Below are positions 8,162 to 16,763 of a stretch of DNA of 64,000 nucleotides, one piece after another. Made by a program: the position numbers and the translations under genes. Position 1 is the stretch's first letter. Every line of letters begins with the position of its first letter. Source of the stretch: JALORV01 sp963712485 (GTDB lineage Bacteria > Pseudomonadota > Gammaproteobacteria > Burkholderiales > Burkholderiaceae_F). The DNA is taken from NCBI GenBank assembly GCA_963712485.1, contig CAVQID010000039.1, forward strand, positions 62,001-126,000, in the 5' to 3' direction. The notes beneath the pieces were generated by a model. It did not search any database and was not told the DNA's origin. It worked only from the letters and a program-made list of their open reading frames with translations.

Positions 8162-8946
8162 TGCGGCTCGCCGACTACCAGGACGCGTTCGCGCAGGCGC
8201 TGCTCGCCGAAGAGTCACACATCGCGCCGACGGAACTTTCGCGGCTCGTCGCGCAACCCGGCTTCGCCGTGTATCGCAACACGGTGCTGAAAGGTTGCAT
8301 CGACGCGCTGCACGCAAACTTCCCGGCGGTCTCGCGTCTCGTCGGCGACGAGTGGTTCCGCGCAGCGGCGGCGATCTACGCCCGGCGCGAATTGCCGACC
8401 GCACCGACGCTGCTGATCTACGGACAGACATTCGCCGAGTTCCTCGCGCGCTTCGAGCCCGCGGCAGAACTTCCGTACCTCGCCGCCGTCGCCGGCGTCG
8501 ATCGGCTGTGGAGTGAAGCCCACGTCGCGGCTGACGACGCCATCCTCGAGCCGGCCGCCCTCACGCAACTCCTGCCCGACGACATGGGTCGTGTCACGCT
8601 GCGCCCGCATGCAGCCGCGCGCTGGGCATGGTGCGACGAGCACCCGGTGTACACGCTGTGGAGCCGCAATCGGGATCCCGCCGCAGACTTCAGCGCGGAG
8701 ATCGACTGGCGCGGCGAAGGCGTTCTTCTGACGCGGCCGCACGGCGCGGTGACTCACCAGGCGCTGTCGCGCGCGGGCGTTGCGTTCCTCACCGTCTGCG
8801 CCGATGGTCTGAGCGTCGAGCGCGCGGTGTCCGCCGCGCTGGCGGCCGACGCCACGGCGGATCTCGCCGCATTGATCAACCAATTGCTGCACGCCGGCGC
8901 GTTTGCCGAGATGCAAGCGATACCGTTCAAGGACGTCCGACGATGA
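8158..8946 (+). CDS. bufC: bufferin biosynthesis partner BufC (DUF2063)
   Basis: 262 aa. The N-terminal half (LADYQDAFAQALLAEE, then a VYRNTVLKGCIDAL helix) matches the DUF2063 'putative DNA-binding' domain that accompanies MNIO enzymes. In bufferin clusters this protein acts as the partner that recognises the precursor peptide for BufB; the DNA-binding label is probably historical. It overlaps bufB by four bases (ATGA) and bufD by four bases, indicating one translationally coupled transcript. A second ATG follows directly at 8161, so the exact start is open by one codon. Confidence 0.85.
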   Translation: MMRLADYQDAFAQALLAEESHIAPTELSRLVAQPGFAVYRNTVLKGCIDALHANFPAVSRLVGDEWFRAAAAIYARRELPTAPTLLIYGQTFAEFLARFEPAAELPYLAAVAGVDRLWSEAHVAADDAILEPAALTQLLPDDMGRVTLRPHAAARWAWCDEHPVYTLWSRNRDPAADFSAEIDWRGEGVLLTRPHGAVTHQALSRAGVAFLTVCADGLSVERAVSAALAADATADLAALINQLLHAGAFAEMQAIPFKDVRR

Positions 8947-9416
8947 TGCACTCAACAGTTTCTGTTGCCGGAACCGCGTCCGGGCCGCGTGCCTTGCACA
9001 ACCGCGCCGCCGCAATGCTCACCTCGCTGATCAGCCACGATCTGCTTGCACTGGCCGCGCGATTCGGCATAGCCGGCGTGTTCTGGCTCTCCGGGCGCAC
9101 CAAGGTCGAAGGCTGGCTCACGGTCAGCGACGGCGCCGTGGCCCTCTTCGCCGACGAGTACAAGGTGCCGCTGCTACCGCCCGAACTCGGCGCACACCTC
9201 GCTGCCTATGCCGAGCACCTGTTTCCGCTGCTGCTGGTGCTGGGGCTCTGCACGCGCGCCTCGGCGCTCGCACTGCTCGGCATGACGGCAGTGATCCAGA
9301 TCTTCGTCTACCCGGACGCCTGGCCAACTCACCTGGTGTGGGCTACGGCGCTGCTGTACCTCGCCGGCCGCGGTGCCGGACGTGTATCGATCGACGGGCG
9401 CATCGGCCTGCATTGA
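8943..9416 (+). CDS. bufD: DoxX-family membrane protein of the bufferin operon
   Basis: 157 aa with four membrane helices and the DoxX pattern: ARFGIAGVFWLSGRTKVEG in the first helix, YAEHLFPLLLVLGL in the second and a closing helix with DAWPTHLVWATALL. The start ATGATG at 8943 overlaps the bufC stop. DoxX proteins are regular members of buf operons; the role there is not settled, with redox or quinone-linked work at the membrane often suggested. It is the last gene of the operon; the next gene has its own candidate promoter. Confidence 0.85.
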   Translation: MMHSTVSVAGTASGPRALHNRAAAMLTSLISHDLLALAARFGIAGVFWLSGRTKVEGWLTVSDGAVALFADEYKVPLLPPELGAHLAAYAEHLFPLLLVLGLCTRASALALLGMTAVIQIFVYPDAWPTHLVWATALLYLAGRGAGRVSIDGRIGLH

Positions 9417-9511
9417 CCCACGTCGTCCGTCACTCGAGCGCCGACACGCTGCGTTCGGATGGCCGCGTCGCGGGTTACATGGGTGGCGAGAAATTTACTT
9501 TCGCTGACGGT

Positions 9512-9536
9512 GTAACGCTTCGAGTGGTCGCGCGAA
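9512..9536 (+). promoter_or_regulatory. possible third SigF-type promoter
   Basis: GTAACG (9512-9517) and CGAA (9533-9536) face the EF-hand gene. The spacer is 15 bases, one less than in the two divergent promoters, so the match is good but not exact. Confidence 0.5.
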
Positions 9537-9642
9537 TAAACAGTCGAGCCGTCGCGAGGTCTTGCGCCGGCGGGAAACCCGAGCGACGTGCCGAAGACGA
9601 CAGCCGCCGGGAACGTTGGACCTTACTAGATCGGAGTACGAC

Positions 9643-9936
9643 ATGAAGAAGCTCACTCTTGCAATTGCAGTGCTGACTCTCGGCGTCGCGGCGACCGTCA
9701 GCCTCCCGGCGCGCGCGGACATGGGAGATGTCACGTTCAACAAGATCTTCGAGATGGCCGACAAGAACAAGGACTCGATGGTGACCAAGCAGGAATTCCT
9801 GGACGCCATGGGAAAGGCCTATGACATGAAGATGGAAAAGATGAAGGCCAGCAAGGACACGAAGGCGATGAAGGGCGATGCGATGACGAAGGACGGGCTG
9901 AAGTCCCTCATCAACGACGTGCACCAAGGCGCTTGA
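9643..9936 (+). CDS. small secreted EF-hand-like protein
   Basis: 97 aa with a signal peptide (about residues 1-25, ending ARA-D). The mature part has one canonical EF-hand loop, DKNKDSMVTKQE (about residues 44-55), with acidic or amide side chains at positions 1, 3, 5 and 12. A lysine- and methionine-rich helix (DMKMEKMKASKDTKAMKGD) follows. It probably binds calcium or another metal in the periplasm; several methionines would also suit soft metals, but that is inference. A GGAG site lies before the ATG. A SigF-like promoter and the neighbouring buf operon suggest membership of the same stress response. Confidence 0.75.
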   Translation: MKKLTLAIAVLTLGVAATVSLPARADMGDVTFNKIFEMADKNKDSMVTKQEFLDAMGKAYDMKMEKMKASKDTKAMKGDAMTKDGLKSLINDVHQGA

Positions 9937-9959
9937 ACAGCGTGCGGGCGCGACCTGCA

Positions 9960-10733
9960 ATGCCACGCACACGGCGATTGTCTCCGGTAGTGGCCGCGCT
10001 GTTCGCGGCGGCCGCGGCGCCCGTCGCGGCCGAAACCTCCGGCGTCTGCAGCGCAATGAGTGCCGCGCAACAGACCGCGCTGGTCGAGCTTTATACCTCG
10101 CAAGGCTGCTCGAGCTGTCCGCCGGCGGATCGCTGGCTCAGTCAGCTCGGTGCGCGTCATCCGCTGGGGCGCGTCGTGCCGATCGCGCTGCATGTCGACT
10201 ACTGGGACTACATCGGCTGGAAGGATCCGTACGCGCGCAGTGAGTTCACGGCGCGCCAACGTGCGCTCGCGACCGCCAACGGCGCCCGCACGGTCTACAC
10301 GCCCGGTGTGTTCATCCAGGGCCAGGAGTTCCCGCAGTGGTCCGGACGCCCGCAGTTCGACGACGCGATCCGCACGATCACGTCGACTCCTGCCGCGGTC
10401 CGCATCAATCTGTCGGCGTCGATGACAGCGACGTCGGTGACGGTCCGGGTCAGCGCGGTCGCGCTGCCGAGTGCGCGCGAAGCGCGCCTTTACCTGGCGC
10501 TGGTTGAAGACGGACTCGCGACGAAGGTCCGCGCCGGCGAGAATCGAGGCGAAGTCCTGCGCAACGACCGGGTGGCGCGTGCGTGGAGCGGACCGCTGCC
10601 GCTCGACCCGGCACCGGTCAGCTGGCCGCTGCCTGCCGACCGGCCGCGGTATTCGATCGTCGCCTTTGCGGTGCAACCGGCGTCAGGCGGGCGCGTGCTG
10701 CAGGCGGTCGACCTGCCTCTGAGCGGTTGCTGA
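9960..10733 (+). CDS. secreted DUF1223 thioredoxin-like protein
   Basis: 257 aa from the ATG at 9960, with a basic n-region and hydrophobic core (MPRTRRLSPVVAALFAAAA) typical of a signal peptide. It matches DUF1223: VELYTSQGCSSCPPADRWL near residue 50, HVDYWDYIGWKDPYA, and YTPGVFIQG. The CSSC motif sits at a thioredoxin-like position, so a periplasmic thiol-redox role is likely, though the family is uncharacterised. A longer frame starts with TTG at 9933, overlapping the EF-hand stop. It is 23 bp after that gene and probably co-transcribed with it, so it may share the SigF-like promoter. Confidence 0.85.
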   Translation: MPRTRRLSPVVAALFAAAAAPVAAETSGVCSAMSAAQQTALVELYTSQGCSSCPPADRWLSQLGARHPLGRVVPIALHVDYWDYIGWKDPYARSEFTARQRALATANGARTVYTPGVFIQGQEFPQWSGRPQFDDAIRTITSTPAAVRINLSASMTATSVTVRVSAVALPSAREARLYLALVEDGLATKVRAGENRGEVLRNDRVARAWSGPLPLDPAPVSWPLPADRPRYSIVAFAVQPASGGRVLQAVDLPLSGC

Positions 10734-10815
10734 GCGCGCCGGCGCGCACCTTCACCGCCATCACGGGCAGTGGTCATGGCACGATGCGGGTTCCCGTTTC
10801 GAAGGCGGTCACGGA

Positions 10816-11664
10816 ATGCGCCGCAGGGAATTCGCCGCTGGCTTGCTGCTCTTTGCGGTCGCGCCCGCCGGCCGGCCGCAAGTCGTCGCTACGTCCACGC
10901 GCTATGACGGGCGCCTCTTCGACGGTCATCTGCACCTGAACTGGGAAAACGGCTTTCGCTTCCCGGTGGACGAAGCGTTCGCGCTGATGCGAGCCAACGG
11001 CGTCACGACGATCATCGCGACGAGCCGCCCGAACGACGGCACGCACGCGCTCGTCGAACGCGGTTCGCCGGGCGTGCGGGTCGTGCCCTTCCTGCGGCCC
11101 TATCGGGTACGCGGCGACGTGCAGACCTGGTTCACCGATAGCACCACGCTGGCGCTGCTCGACGACGAGTTCAAGCGCGGCTACTACGTCGGACTCGGCG
11201 AGTTCCACCTGAGCGGTGAAGCCGCGGCCACCGACGTCGTTCGTCGCACCGTCGAGTTTGCCCGGCGCCGTGGCCTGTGGCTGCACGCGCACGTCGACGA
11301 TGTCGCGCTCGAGATCCTGTACCGGCACGACGCGAGCGCGAAGGTCATCTGGGCCCACACCGGCTTTTCCACTCCGCCCGAGAAGGTCGGCGCCTATCTG
11401 CGCGAGCACCCGATGCTCTTGTGCGAGCTGTCGTACCGCGGCGGAATCGTCGGTGAAGGCGGAAAGCTCACGCCGGAGTGGCGCAAGCTGTTCGAAGCGT
11501 TTCCGCAACGCTTCATCATCGGCTCCGACACCTGGACACCGCAGCGCTGGACCGTCTACGGCGAACTGATGGAAGGCTACCGCGCGTGGCTGGGACAGTT
11601 GCCGGCGTCCATTGCCGACCGCATCGGTCACGGCAACGGCGAGCGGCTGTTCGCGCCGCGCTGA
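10816..11664 (+). CDS. exported amidohydrolase-like metal-dependent hydrolase
   Basis: 282 aa. It begins with an RRREF-containing signal-like segment (residues 1-25). Next come TIM-barrel amidohydrolase landmarks: FDGHLHLN (HxH metal ligands near residue 38), HAHVDD, a metal-ligand-like WAHTG histidine, and GSDTW with the catalytic aspartate near residue 238. Together these fit the amidohydrolase-2 (PF04909-like) group. The substrate is unknown. It lies 82 bp after the DUF1223 gene in the same direction and converges on the thiolase gene. Confidence 0.75.
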   Translation: MRRREFAAGLLLFAVAPAGRPQVVATSTRYDGRLFDGHLHLNWENGFRFPVDEAFALMRANGVTTIIATSRPNDGTHALVERGSPGVRVVPFLRPYRVRGDVQTWFTDSTTLALLDDEFKRGYYVGLGEFHLSGEAAATDVVRRTVEFARRRGLWLHAHVDDVALEILYRHDASAKVIWAHTGFSTPPEKVGAYLREHPMLLCELSYRGGIVGEGGKLTPEWRKLFEAFPQRFIIGSDTWTPQRWTVYGELMEGYRAWLGQLPASIADRIGHGNGERLFAPR

Positions 11665-11685
11665 ACGCAACGGCGCGGCGTCGAC

Positions 11686-12864
11686 TCAGGCGCGGCCGTA
11701 CAGCGTGACGACGCAGGCGCCGCCAAGGCCAAGGTTGTGCTGCAGCCCGAGGCGTGCACCGTCGACCTGCCGCGCCCCGGCGTTGCCGCGCAGCTGGTTC
11801 GTCAGTTCATAACACTGCGCGAGCCCGGTGGCGCCGAGCGGATGACCTTTGGAGAGCAGGCCGCCCGACGGATTGGTGACCACCGCGCCGCCGTAGGTGT
11901 TGTTGCCCTCGGCGACGAACTTCGCCGCTTCACCAGTGGCGCAAAAGCCCAGCGCCTCGTAGCTGATCAGCTCGTTGTGCGCAAAGCAGTCGTGCAGCTC
12001 GCATACGTCGATGTCATTCGGCCCCACGCCGGCCTGCTCGTAGACCGAGTCTGCGGCAGCCTTCGCCATGTCGGCGCCGACCAGGCTGATCATCGATCGT
12101 CCGAACGTGCTCGCGGTGTCGGTGGTCATCGCCTGCGCGAGCATGCGCACACTTGGGTCGATGCCGTGGCGGCGCGCGTAGTCCTCGGAAACCAGCAGCG
12201 CTGCGGCCGCGCCGCAGGTCGGCGGACACGCCATCAGCCGTGTCATCACACCGGGCCAGACCTGCACGTCAGCCATCACCTGGTCGGCCGTGACGACCTT
12301 GCGGAACAGCGCGAGCGGGTTGTTTTCGGCATGACGGCTCGCCTTCGCGCGGATCTGCGCGAAAGTTTCGAGCGGTGTGCCATAGCGCTGCATGTGTTCG
12401 CGGCCCGCGCCACCGAAGTACCGCAGCGCCAGCGGGATCTGCGATTCGCCGACCAGCTCGTCGGTGACCTCTTCGAAACGATCGAAAGGCGTCGGCCGGT
12501 CGGTGAAGACCGCACCCAGCGCGCCGGGCTTCATCTGCTCGAAACCCAGCGCGAGCACGCAGTCGGCGCCAGCCTCGATTGCCTGCCGCGCGAGATAAAG
12601 CGCGGTCGACCCGGTCGAGCAGTTGTTGTTGACGTTGACGATCGGCACGCCGGTCAGGCCCACTTCATAGAGTGCGCGCTGGCCGCTGGTCGAGTCGCCA
12701 TAGACATAGCCGACATAGGCCTGCTGCACTTCGGCGTACCCGACACCGGCATCGGCGAGCGCAAGCCGTGCGGCTTCGGCGCCCATCGTGAAATACGGCG
12801 GGTGATCTCCGGGCTTGCGGAACGGGATCATGCCGACCCCGGCGACGGCGATCTTCTCAGCCAT
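11686..12864 (-). CDS. SCP-x/SCP2-type thiolase, acetyl-CoA acetyltransferase-like
   Basis: 392 aa, thiolase fold. The nucleophile Cys lies in NNNCSTGSTALYLARQ (near residue 82); the C-terminal catalytic motifs are ELHDCFAHNE and SKGHPLGATG. The lack of the classical C-terminal CxG motif and the HDCFA pattern place it with lipid-transfer/SCP-x thiolases rather than FadA or PhaA. It would cleave 3-ketoacyl-CoA thioesters, perhaps branched or steroid-like. It lies 11 bp downstream of the acyl-CoA dehydrogenase gene, so the pair probably catalyses first and last steps of one beta-oxidation route; hydratase and hydroxyacyl dehydrogenase are not nearby. Confidence 0.9.
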   Translation of the reverse strand: MAEKIAVAGVGMIPFRKPGDHPPYFTMGAEAARLALADAGVGYAEVQQAYVGYVYGDSTSGQRALYEVGLTGVPIVNVNNNCSTGSTALYLARQAIEAGADCVLALGFEQMKPGALGAVFTDRPTPFDRFEEVTDELVGESQIPLALRYFGGAGREHMQRYGTPLETFAQIRAKASRHAENNPLALFRKVVTADQVMADVQVWPGVMTRLMACPPTCGAAAALLVSEDYARRHGIDPSVRMLAQAMTTDTASTFGRSMISLVGADMAKAAADSVYEQAGVGPNDIDVCELHDCFAHNELISYEALGFCATGEAAKFVAEGNNTYGGAVVTNPSGGLLSKGHPLGATGLAQCYELTNQLRGNAGARQVDGARLGLQHNLGLGGACVVTLYGRA

Positions 12865-12875
12865 GGATCTCTCCT

Positions 12876-14027
12876 CTACAGCGAGCGCGCGATGATCTCT
12901 TTCATGATTTCATTGGTGCCGCCGTAGATCGGCTGCACGCGGGCGTCGACGTACATGCGTGCGATCGGGTATTCGAGCATGTAGCCGTAGCCGCCGAAGA
13001 GCTGCAGGCACTCGTCGACGACCCTGCACTGCAGGTCGGTCAGGTACCACTTGGCCATCGATGCGGTCGCGGTATCGAGCGTGCCGTCGATCACCTGCGC
13101 GATGCAGCGGTCGATGAAGGTGCGTGCGACCACGGCCAGCGTCTTGATCTCGGCGAGCTTGAAGCGCGTGTTCTGCATCTCTATGAGCTTCTGCCCGAAA
13201 GCGCTGCGCTCGCGCGCATAGTCGACGGTCAGCCGCAGTGCGCGCTCGATCGCCGAGACCGCGCCGATGCCAACCAGCGTGCGCTCGTACGGCAGCTCCG
13301 ACATCAACTGCGCGAAACCCTTGCCCTCGGCGCCGCCGAGCACCGCGCCCGTCGGCACACGCACGTTGTCGAAGAAAAGCTCGCAGGTGTCCTGGCCCTT
13401 CTGTCCGACCTTGTCGAGGATGCGGCCGACGCGAAATCCCTCGACCTTGCGCGTTTCGACCAGCAGCAGCGAGATGCCGCGCGCGCCCGCTGCGGCATCG
13501 GTCTTGGCCACCACGACGATTAGGTCGGCGAGGTAGCCGTTGGAGATGAAGATCTTCGAGCCGTTGATGACGTAGCTGTCGCCATCGCGCTCCGCGCGGG
13601 TGCGCACGCCCTGCAGGTCGGAGCCCGCCGCCGGCTCGGACATTGCAATCGCGCCGATCATCGCGCCGCTCGCAAGCTCGGGCAGGTAGCGGCGCTTCTG
13701 TTCCTCGGTGCCGTGGTTCAGCAGGTAGTGCGCGACGATGATGTGCACGTGCACGCCGAAGGACGTGTCGCCGGCCGCGCCGAGTTCCTCGAACAACGCC
13801 GCCATGTGGGCGAAGTTGCCGCCGGCGCCACCGTAGTCCTCCGGGATATCGGCGCACAGCACGCCCAGTTCGCCCGCCTGGGTCCACAACGAGCGGTCGA
13901 CGTGCTGCTGCTTCGCGAAGCGCGCTTCGTGCGGGACGATCTCGGTTTCGACGAACCGGCGCAGCGTGTCGCGATAGACCTCGAGGTCCGGCGACATCCA
14001 GGGAGAGACATACGGCGTCATGGCCAT
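12876..14027 (-). CDS. acyl-CoA dehydrogenase (long-chain/isovaleryl-like)
   Basis: 383 aa, FAD enzyme with the three ACAD domains. AMSEPAAGSDLQGVRTRA (near 130-147) and INGSKIFISNGYLAD form the flavin/substrate region; RERSAFGQKL is the ACAD signature 2. At the position where medium-chain enzymes carry the catalytic glutamate (IYEGT) this one has IYGGTNEIMKE, and a glutamate is found instead in ELPYERTL, which is the arrangement of long-chain and isovaleryl-CoA dehydrogenases. It would pass electrons to ETF. The downstream thiolase shares its transcript. Confidence 0.92.
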   Translation of the reverse strand: MAMTPYVSPWMSPDLEVYRDTLRRFVETEIVPHEARFAKQQHVDRSLWTQAGELGVLCADIPEDYGGAGGNFAHMAALFEELGAAGDTSFGVHVHIIVAHYLLNHGTEEQKRRYLPELASGAMIGAIAMSEPAAGSDLQGVRTRAERDGDSYVINGSKIFISNGYLADLIVVVAKTDAAAGARGISLLLVETRKVEGFRVGRILDKVGQKGQDTCELFFDNVRVPTGAVLGGAEGKGFAQLMSELPYERTLVGIGAVSAIERALRLTVDYARERSAFGQKLIEMQNTRFKLAEIKTLAVVARTFIDRCIAQVIDGTLDTATASMAKWYLTDLQCRVVDECLQLFGGYGYMLEYPIARMYVDARVQPIYGGTNEIMKEIIARSL

Positions 14028-14088
14028 CGGCTTGGAAGCGGCAGGAAATCCAAACTAGCACGCGCAGCGCGCTCCCGCTGCCGGCCGC

Positions 14089-15315
14089 CTAGACGATGGA
14101 CTCGAACTCGAGGGTCTTGACGGCAGAGGCTTCGTCCTGGCGCTCAAGCGAGCCCGCGCGCACGCCGAGCAGCCGGATGCGCCGCGTAAGGTCGACGCGC
14201 TTCAGGCAAAGCCCGGCTGCCCGCCGTATCGCCTGCGCGTCGCTGACGGCAGCGGGCAACGTCTGGTCGCGCGTCACGGTGCTGAAGTCATCGAAACGCA
14301 GCTTGATGCCGATCGTACGCCCGGTATAGCGCTTGCGCGCGAGGTCGGCCGCCACCTGCGTGCACAGCGCGGTAAAAATGCGCGACAACTGCGCGCGGTC
14401 GCGCACCGCGTGCAGATCGCGCTCGAACGTGGTTTCGCGGCTGATCGATTTCGGTTCGCTGTAAGTGACGACCGGACGCTCGTCCACGCCCTGCGACGCG
14501 TCGGCGAGCCACGCGCCGTAGGCGACACCGAACTGCTGCGCCAGCCACGCACGGTCGGCCTGCGCGAGTTCGCCGATCGTCGCAATGCCCAGCCGCGCCA
14601 GTTTCGCGGCGGACTTCGGACCGACACCATTCAGCCGCCGCACCGACAGCGGCGCGAGGCGAACGCCGAAGTCGTCCGGGGTGACGACCGTGAGGCCATC
14701 GGGCTTGTCCAGTTCCGAGGCGATCTTCGCGGTCAGCTTGTTCGATGCCAGACCTACCGAGCAGCTGAGGCCGGTCGCAGCGCGCACCGCCTGTTTCAGT
14801 TCGCCGGCCACTTCGCGGGCGCACCACCAGACGTTGCGCTCGGCATCGTCGGGATCCGCAGGTTCGTCGTCCGCCGGCAGGCGCGCGGCGACCACGTCGG
14901 TGAGGTCGATATAGATCTCGTCGATACCACGGTCCTCGACCTGCGGCGCGACGGCCCGCACCGCGGCCTTGAAGAGCCGCGAGTACTTGCGGTACTCGTC
15001 GAAGTCGACCGGCAGCAGCACGGCATCCGGCGCCCTGGCCGCCGCCTTCATCATCCCCATCGCCGAGTTGACGCCGAGCGCGCGCGCCTCGTAGGTTGCG
15101 GTCGTGATGACGCCGCGCCCGGCATAACCCCGTAGCGTCGCGAAGCGGCGGCGGCGCTCGCCGGTGCCCGCGTCCACCTCCCAGGTCGGTTGGTGCGCAC
15201 GGCCGCCGCCAATGACGACCGCCAGGCCGCGCAGCTCCGGGTAGCGCAGCAGTTCGACCGACGCGTAGAACGCGTCCATGTCGAGGTGGGCGATGACTCG
15301 GACTGGGGTGACCAT
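14089..15315 (-). CDS. dinB: DNA polymerase IV, Y-family translesion polymerase
   Basis: 408 aa from the ATG at 15315 (MVTPVRVIAHLDMDAFYASV); an in-frame ATG at 15327 would add four residues. Catalytic acids are seen in AHLDMDAFYASVE and GIDEIYID. The helix-hairpin-helix VRRLNGVGPKSAAKLARLGI and a C-terminal little-finger domain follow. The loop after VVIGGG is longer than in E. coli DinB (about 25 extra residues, GTGERRRR-rich). It bypasses damaged bases with low fidelity. There is no LexA box I can recognise upstream, and it appears monocistronic, divergent from the potassium-channel gene. Confidence 0.92.
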   Translation of the reverse strand: MVTPVRVIAHLDMDAFYASVELLRYPELRGLAVVIGGGRAHQPTWEVDAGTGERRRRFATLRGYAGRGVITTATYEARALGVNSAMGMMKAAARAPDAVLLPVDFDEYRKYSRLFKAAVRAVAPQVEDRGIDEIYIDLTDVVAARLPADDEPADPDDAERNVWWCAREVAGELKQAVRAATGLSCSVGLASNKLTAKIASELDKPDGLTVVTPDDFGVRLAPLSVRRLNGVGPKSAAKLARLGIATIGELAQADRAWLAQQFGVAYGAWLADASQGVDERPVVTYSEPKSISRETTFERDLHAVRDRAQLSRIFTALCTQVAADLARKRYTGRTIGIKLRFDDFSTVTRDQTLPAAVSDAQAIRRAAGLCLKRVDLTRRIRLLGVRAGSLERQDEASAVKTLEFESIV

Positions 15316-15381
15316 GCTGCGGAGCAAGCTTAGAACGGGTTGCAGCGTTTATCCTGCCGCATCCCTTTTCCTGGTGCGCGT

Positions 15382-16278
15382 ATGACCGATCCTTCGACTT
15401 CGACACTGCGCCCCGGCGAACGTGCCGGTGAGTCGTCCGAGGCGCGCAAGTTCGGCATTCCCGACGGCGGGTTTCGCCGCGACCTGTTCATCGTCATCTT
15501 CGAATCCGACACGCGCGCCGGCAAGATCTTCGACATCGTGCTGCTGTGGGTGATCGTCGCCAGCGTGTTCGTCGTCATGCTCGACAGCGTCGCCGGCATC
15601 GCGGCGCGTTACGGCATGCTCTTCGACGTGCTGGAATGGGGATTCACGCTGTTCTTCACGGTGGAATACCTGGCACGGCTGTACTGCGTGAAGCGGCCGC
15701 AGCGCTACGCGCGCAGCTTCTTCGGCATCGTCGATCTGATGGCGGTGCTGCCGACTTACCTGGCGATGGCTTTCCCCGGCATGCATTCGCTGATCGACAT
15801 CCGCCTGCTGCGGCTGCTGCGGGTCTTCCGGATCCTCAAGCTCACCGAGTACATCCACGAATACCGGCGCCTTGGGGCGGCGCTGCATGCGAGCCGGCGC
15901 AAGATCTTCGTCTTCATCGGCACCGTGTTCATGCTGGTCGTGCTGATCGGCACCCTGATGTACCTGATCGAAGGCCCGGACAACGGATTCACCAGCATTC
16001 CGATGTCGGTCTACTGGGCCATCACGACGGTCACTACGGTCGGCTTTGGCGACATCACGCCGAAGACCGACCTGGGACGCGCGCTGGCGAGCGTCAGCAT
16101 GCTGATGGGCTGGGGCATCCTCGCGGTACCGACCGGCATCGTGACGGCCGAGATGACCAGCCAGCGCTTCCTCGACCACGGCCGCGCCCGCCGCTGCACC
16201 GCCTGCGGCAGCACCGAACACACCGACCGGGCGCGCCATTGCCAGGCCTGCGGCGCGGCGCTCGACACGCCAGCCTAG
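15382..16278 (+). CDS. voltage-gated potassium channel with C-terminal zinc-ribbon-like tail
   Basis: 298 aa with six membrane segments. S4 carries four regularly spaced arginines (Arg141, 144, 147, 150) as in Kv-type sensors, and the pore has the potassium filter TVGFGD at 219-224. The start at 15382 (MTDPS) avoids an upstream in-frame ATG that would add 14 residues. After S6 the cytoplasmic tail is short and ends in CTAC (Cys272, Cys275) and CQAC (Cys287, Cys290), a spacing that could bind one zinc. That tail is unusual compared with KvAP- or Kch-type channels. It overlaps the end of the convergent acetyltransferase gene by four bases. Confidence 0.88.
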   Translation: MTDPSTSTLRPGERAGESSEARKFGIPDGGFRRDLFIVIFESDTRAGKIFDIVLLWVIVASVFVVMLDSVAGIAARYGMLFDVLEWGFTLFFTVEYLARLYCVKRPQRYARSFFGIVDLMAVLPTYLAMAFPGMHSLIDIRLLRLLRVFRILKLTEYIHEYRRLGAALHASRRKIFVFIGTVFMLVVLIGTLMYLIEGPDNGFTSIPMSVYWAITTVTTVGFGDITPKTDLGRALASVSMLMGWGILAVPTGIVTAEMTSQRFLDHGRARRCTACGSTEHTDRARHCQACGAALDTPA

Positions 16279-16727
16279 TCGCCTTCCACCTCCGGCCCGT
16301 CGACCTCGCGCACCATCGTGAACTTGGCGATTCCCGGCGCAAAGCCGCGCAGTTCCAGTCGCACGCTGTAACCGAGCGCTCGATACAGCCCCGGCGCCTG
16401 GAAGCTGAACGTCTCCAGGTAAAAGGTTCGCACTCCGCGCGCCGCGGCATGGCGTTCGAAGCCGCGCACCAGCGTCGCACCGACGCCGCACCGGCGATGG
16501 GTCGTCTCCACCCACAACTGCTGCAACTCGCAGCATGCTCCCCAGGTGCGGCCGATCGCGCCGCCGATGACCCGACCCGCGGCGTCGCGGGCGAGGCAGG
16601 CCAGCGGTCGCACTTGATGCAGCGGCGCGGCCGCGTTGTTCGCGTCACCGAGCCCGGTATCGACGATCTTCGCCTCGGGCGGCAGTTCGTCGTGGGTCGT
16701 GTAGGTCAAAGGCGATGCGTCGTTCAT
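16275..16727 (-). CDS. GNAT-family N-acetyltransferase
   Basis: 150 aa with the GNAT core: strand-loop CELQQLWVETTHRRCGVGAT, where RRCGVGA is the acetyl-CoA pyrophosphate-binding loop, then LVRGFERHAAARGVRTFYLE and a terminal YRALGYSV. The acceptor substrate is unknown. Its 3' end overlaps the convergent channel gene by four bases. It lies just downstream of putA in the same direction, separated by 36 bp, so it may be read through from putA. Confidence 0.85.
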   Translation of the reverse strand: MNDASPLTYTTHDELPPEAKIVDTGLGDANNAAAPLHQVRPLACLARDAAGRVIGGAIGRTWGACCELQQLWVETTHRRCGVGATLVRGFERHAAARGVRTFYLETFSFQAPGLYRALGYSVRLELRGFAPGIAKFTMVREVDGPEVEGD

Positions 16728-16763
16728 CCGGACTCCTGCGGGCGCAACGTTGCGTGCCCCGCC

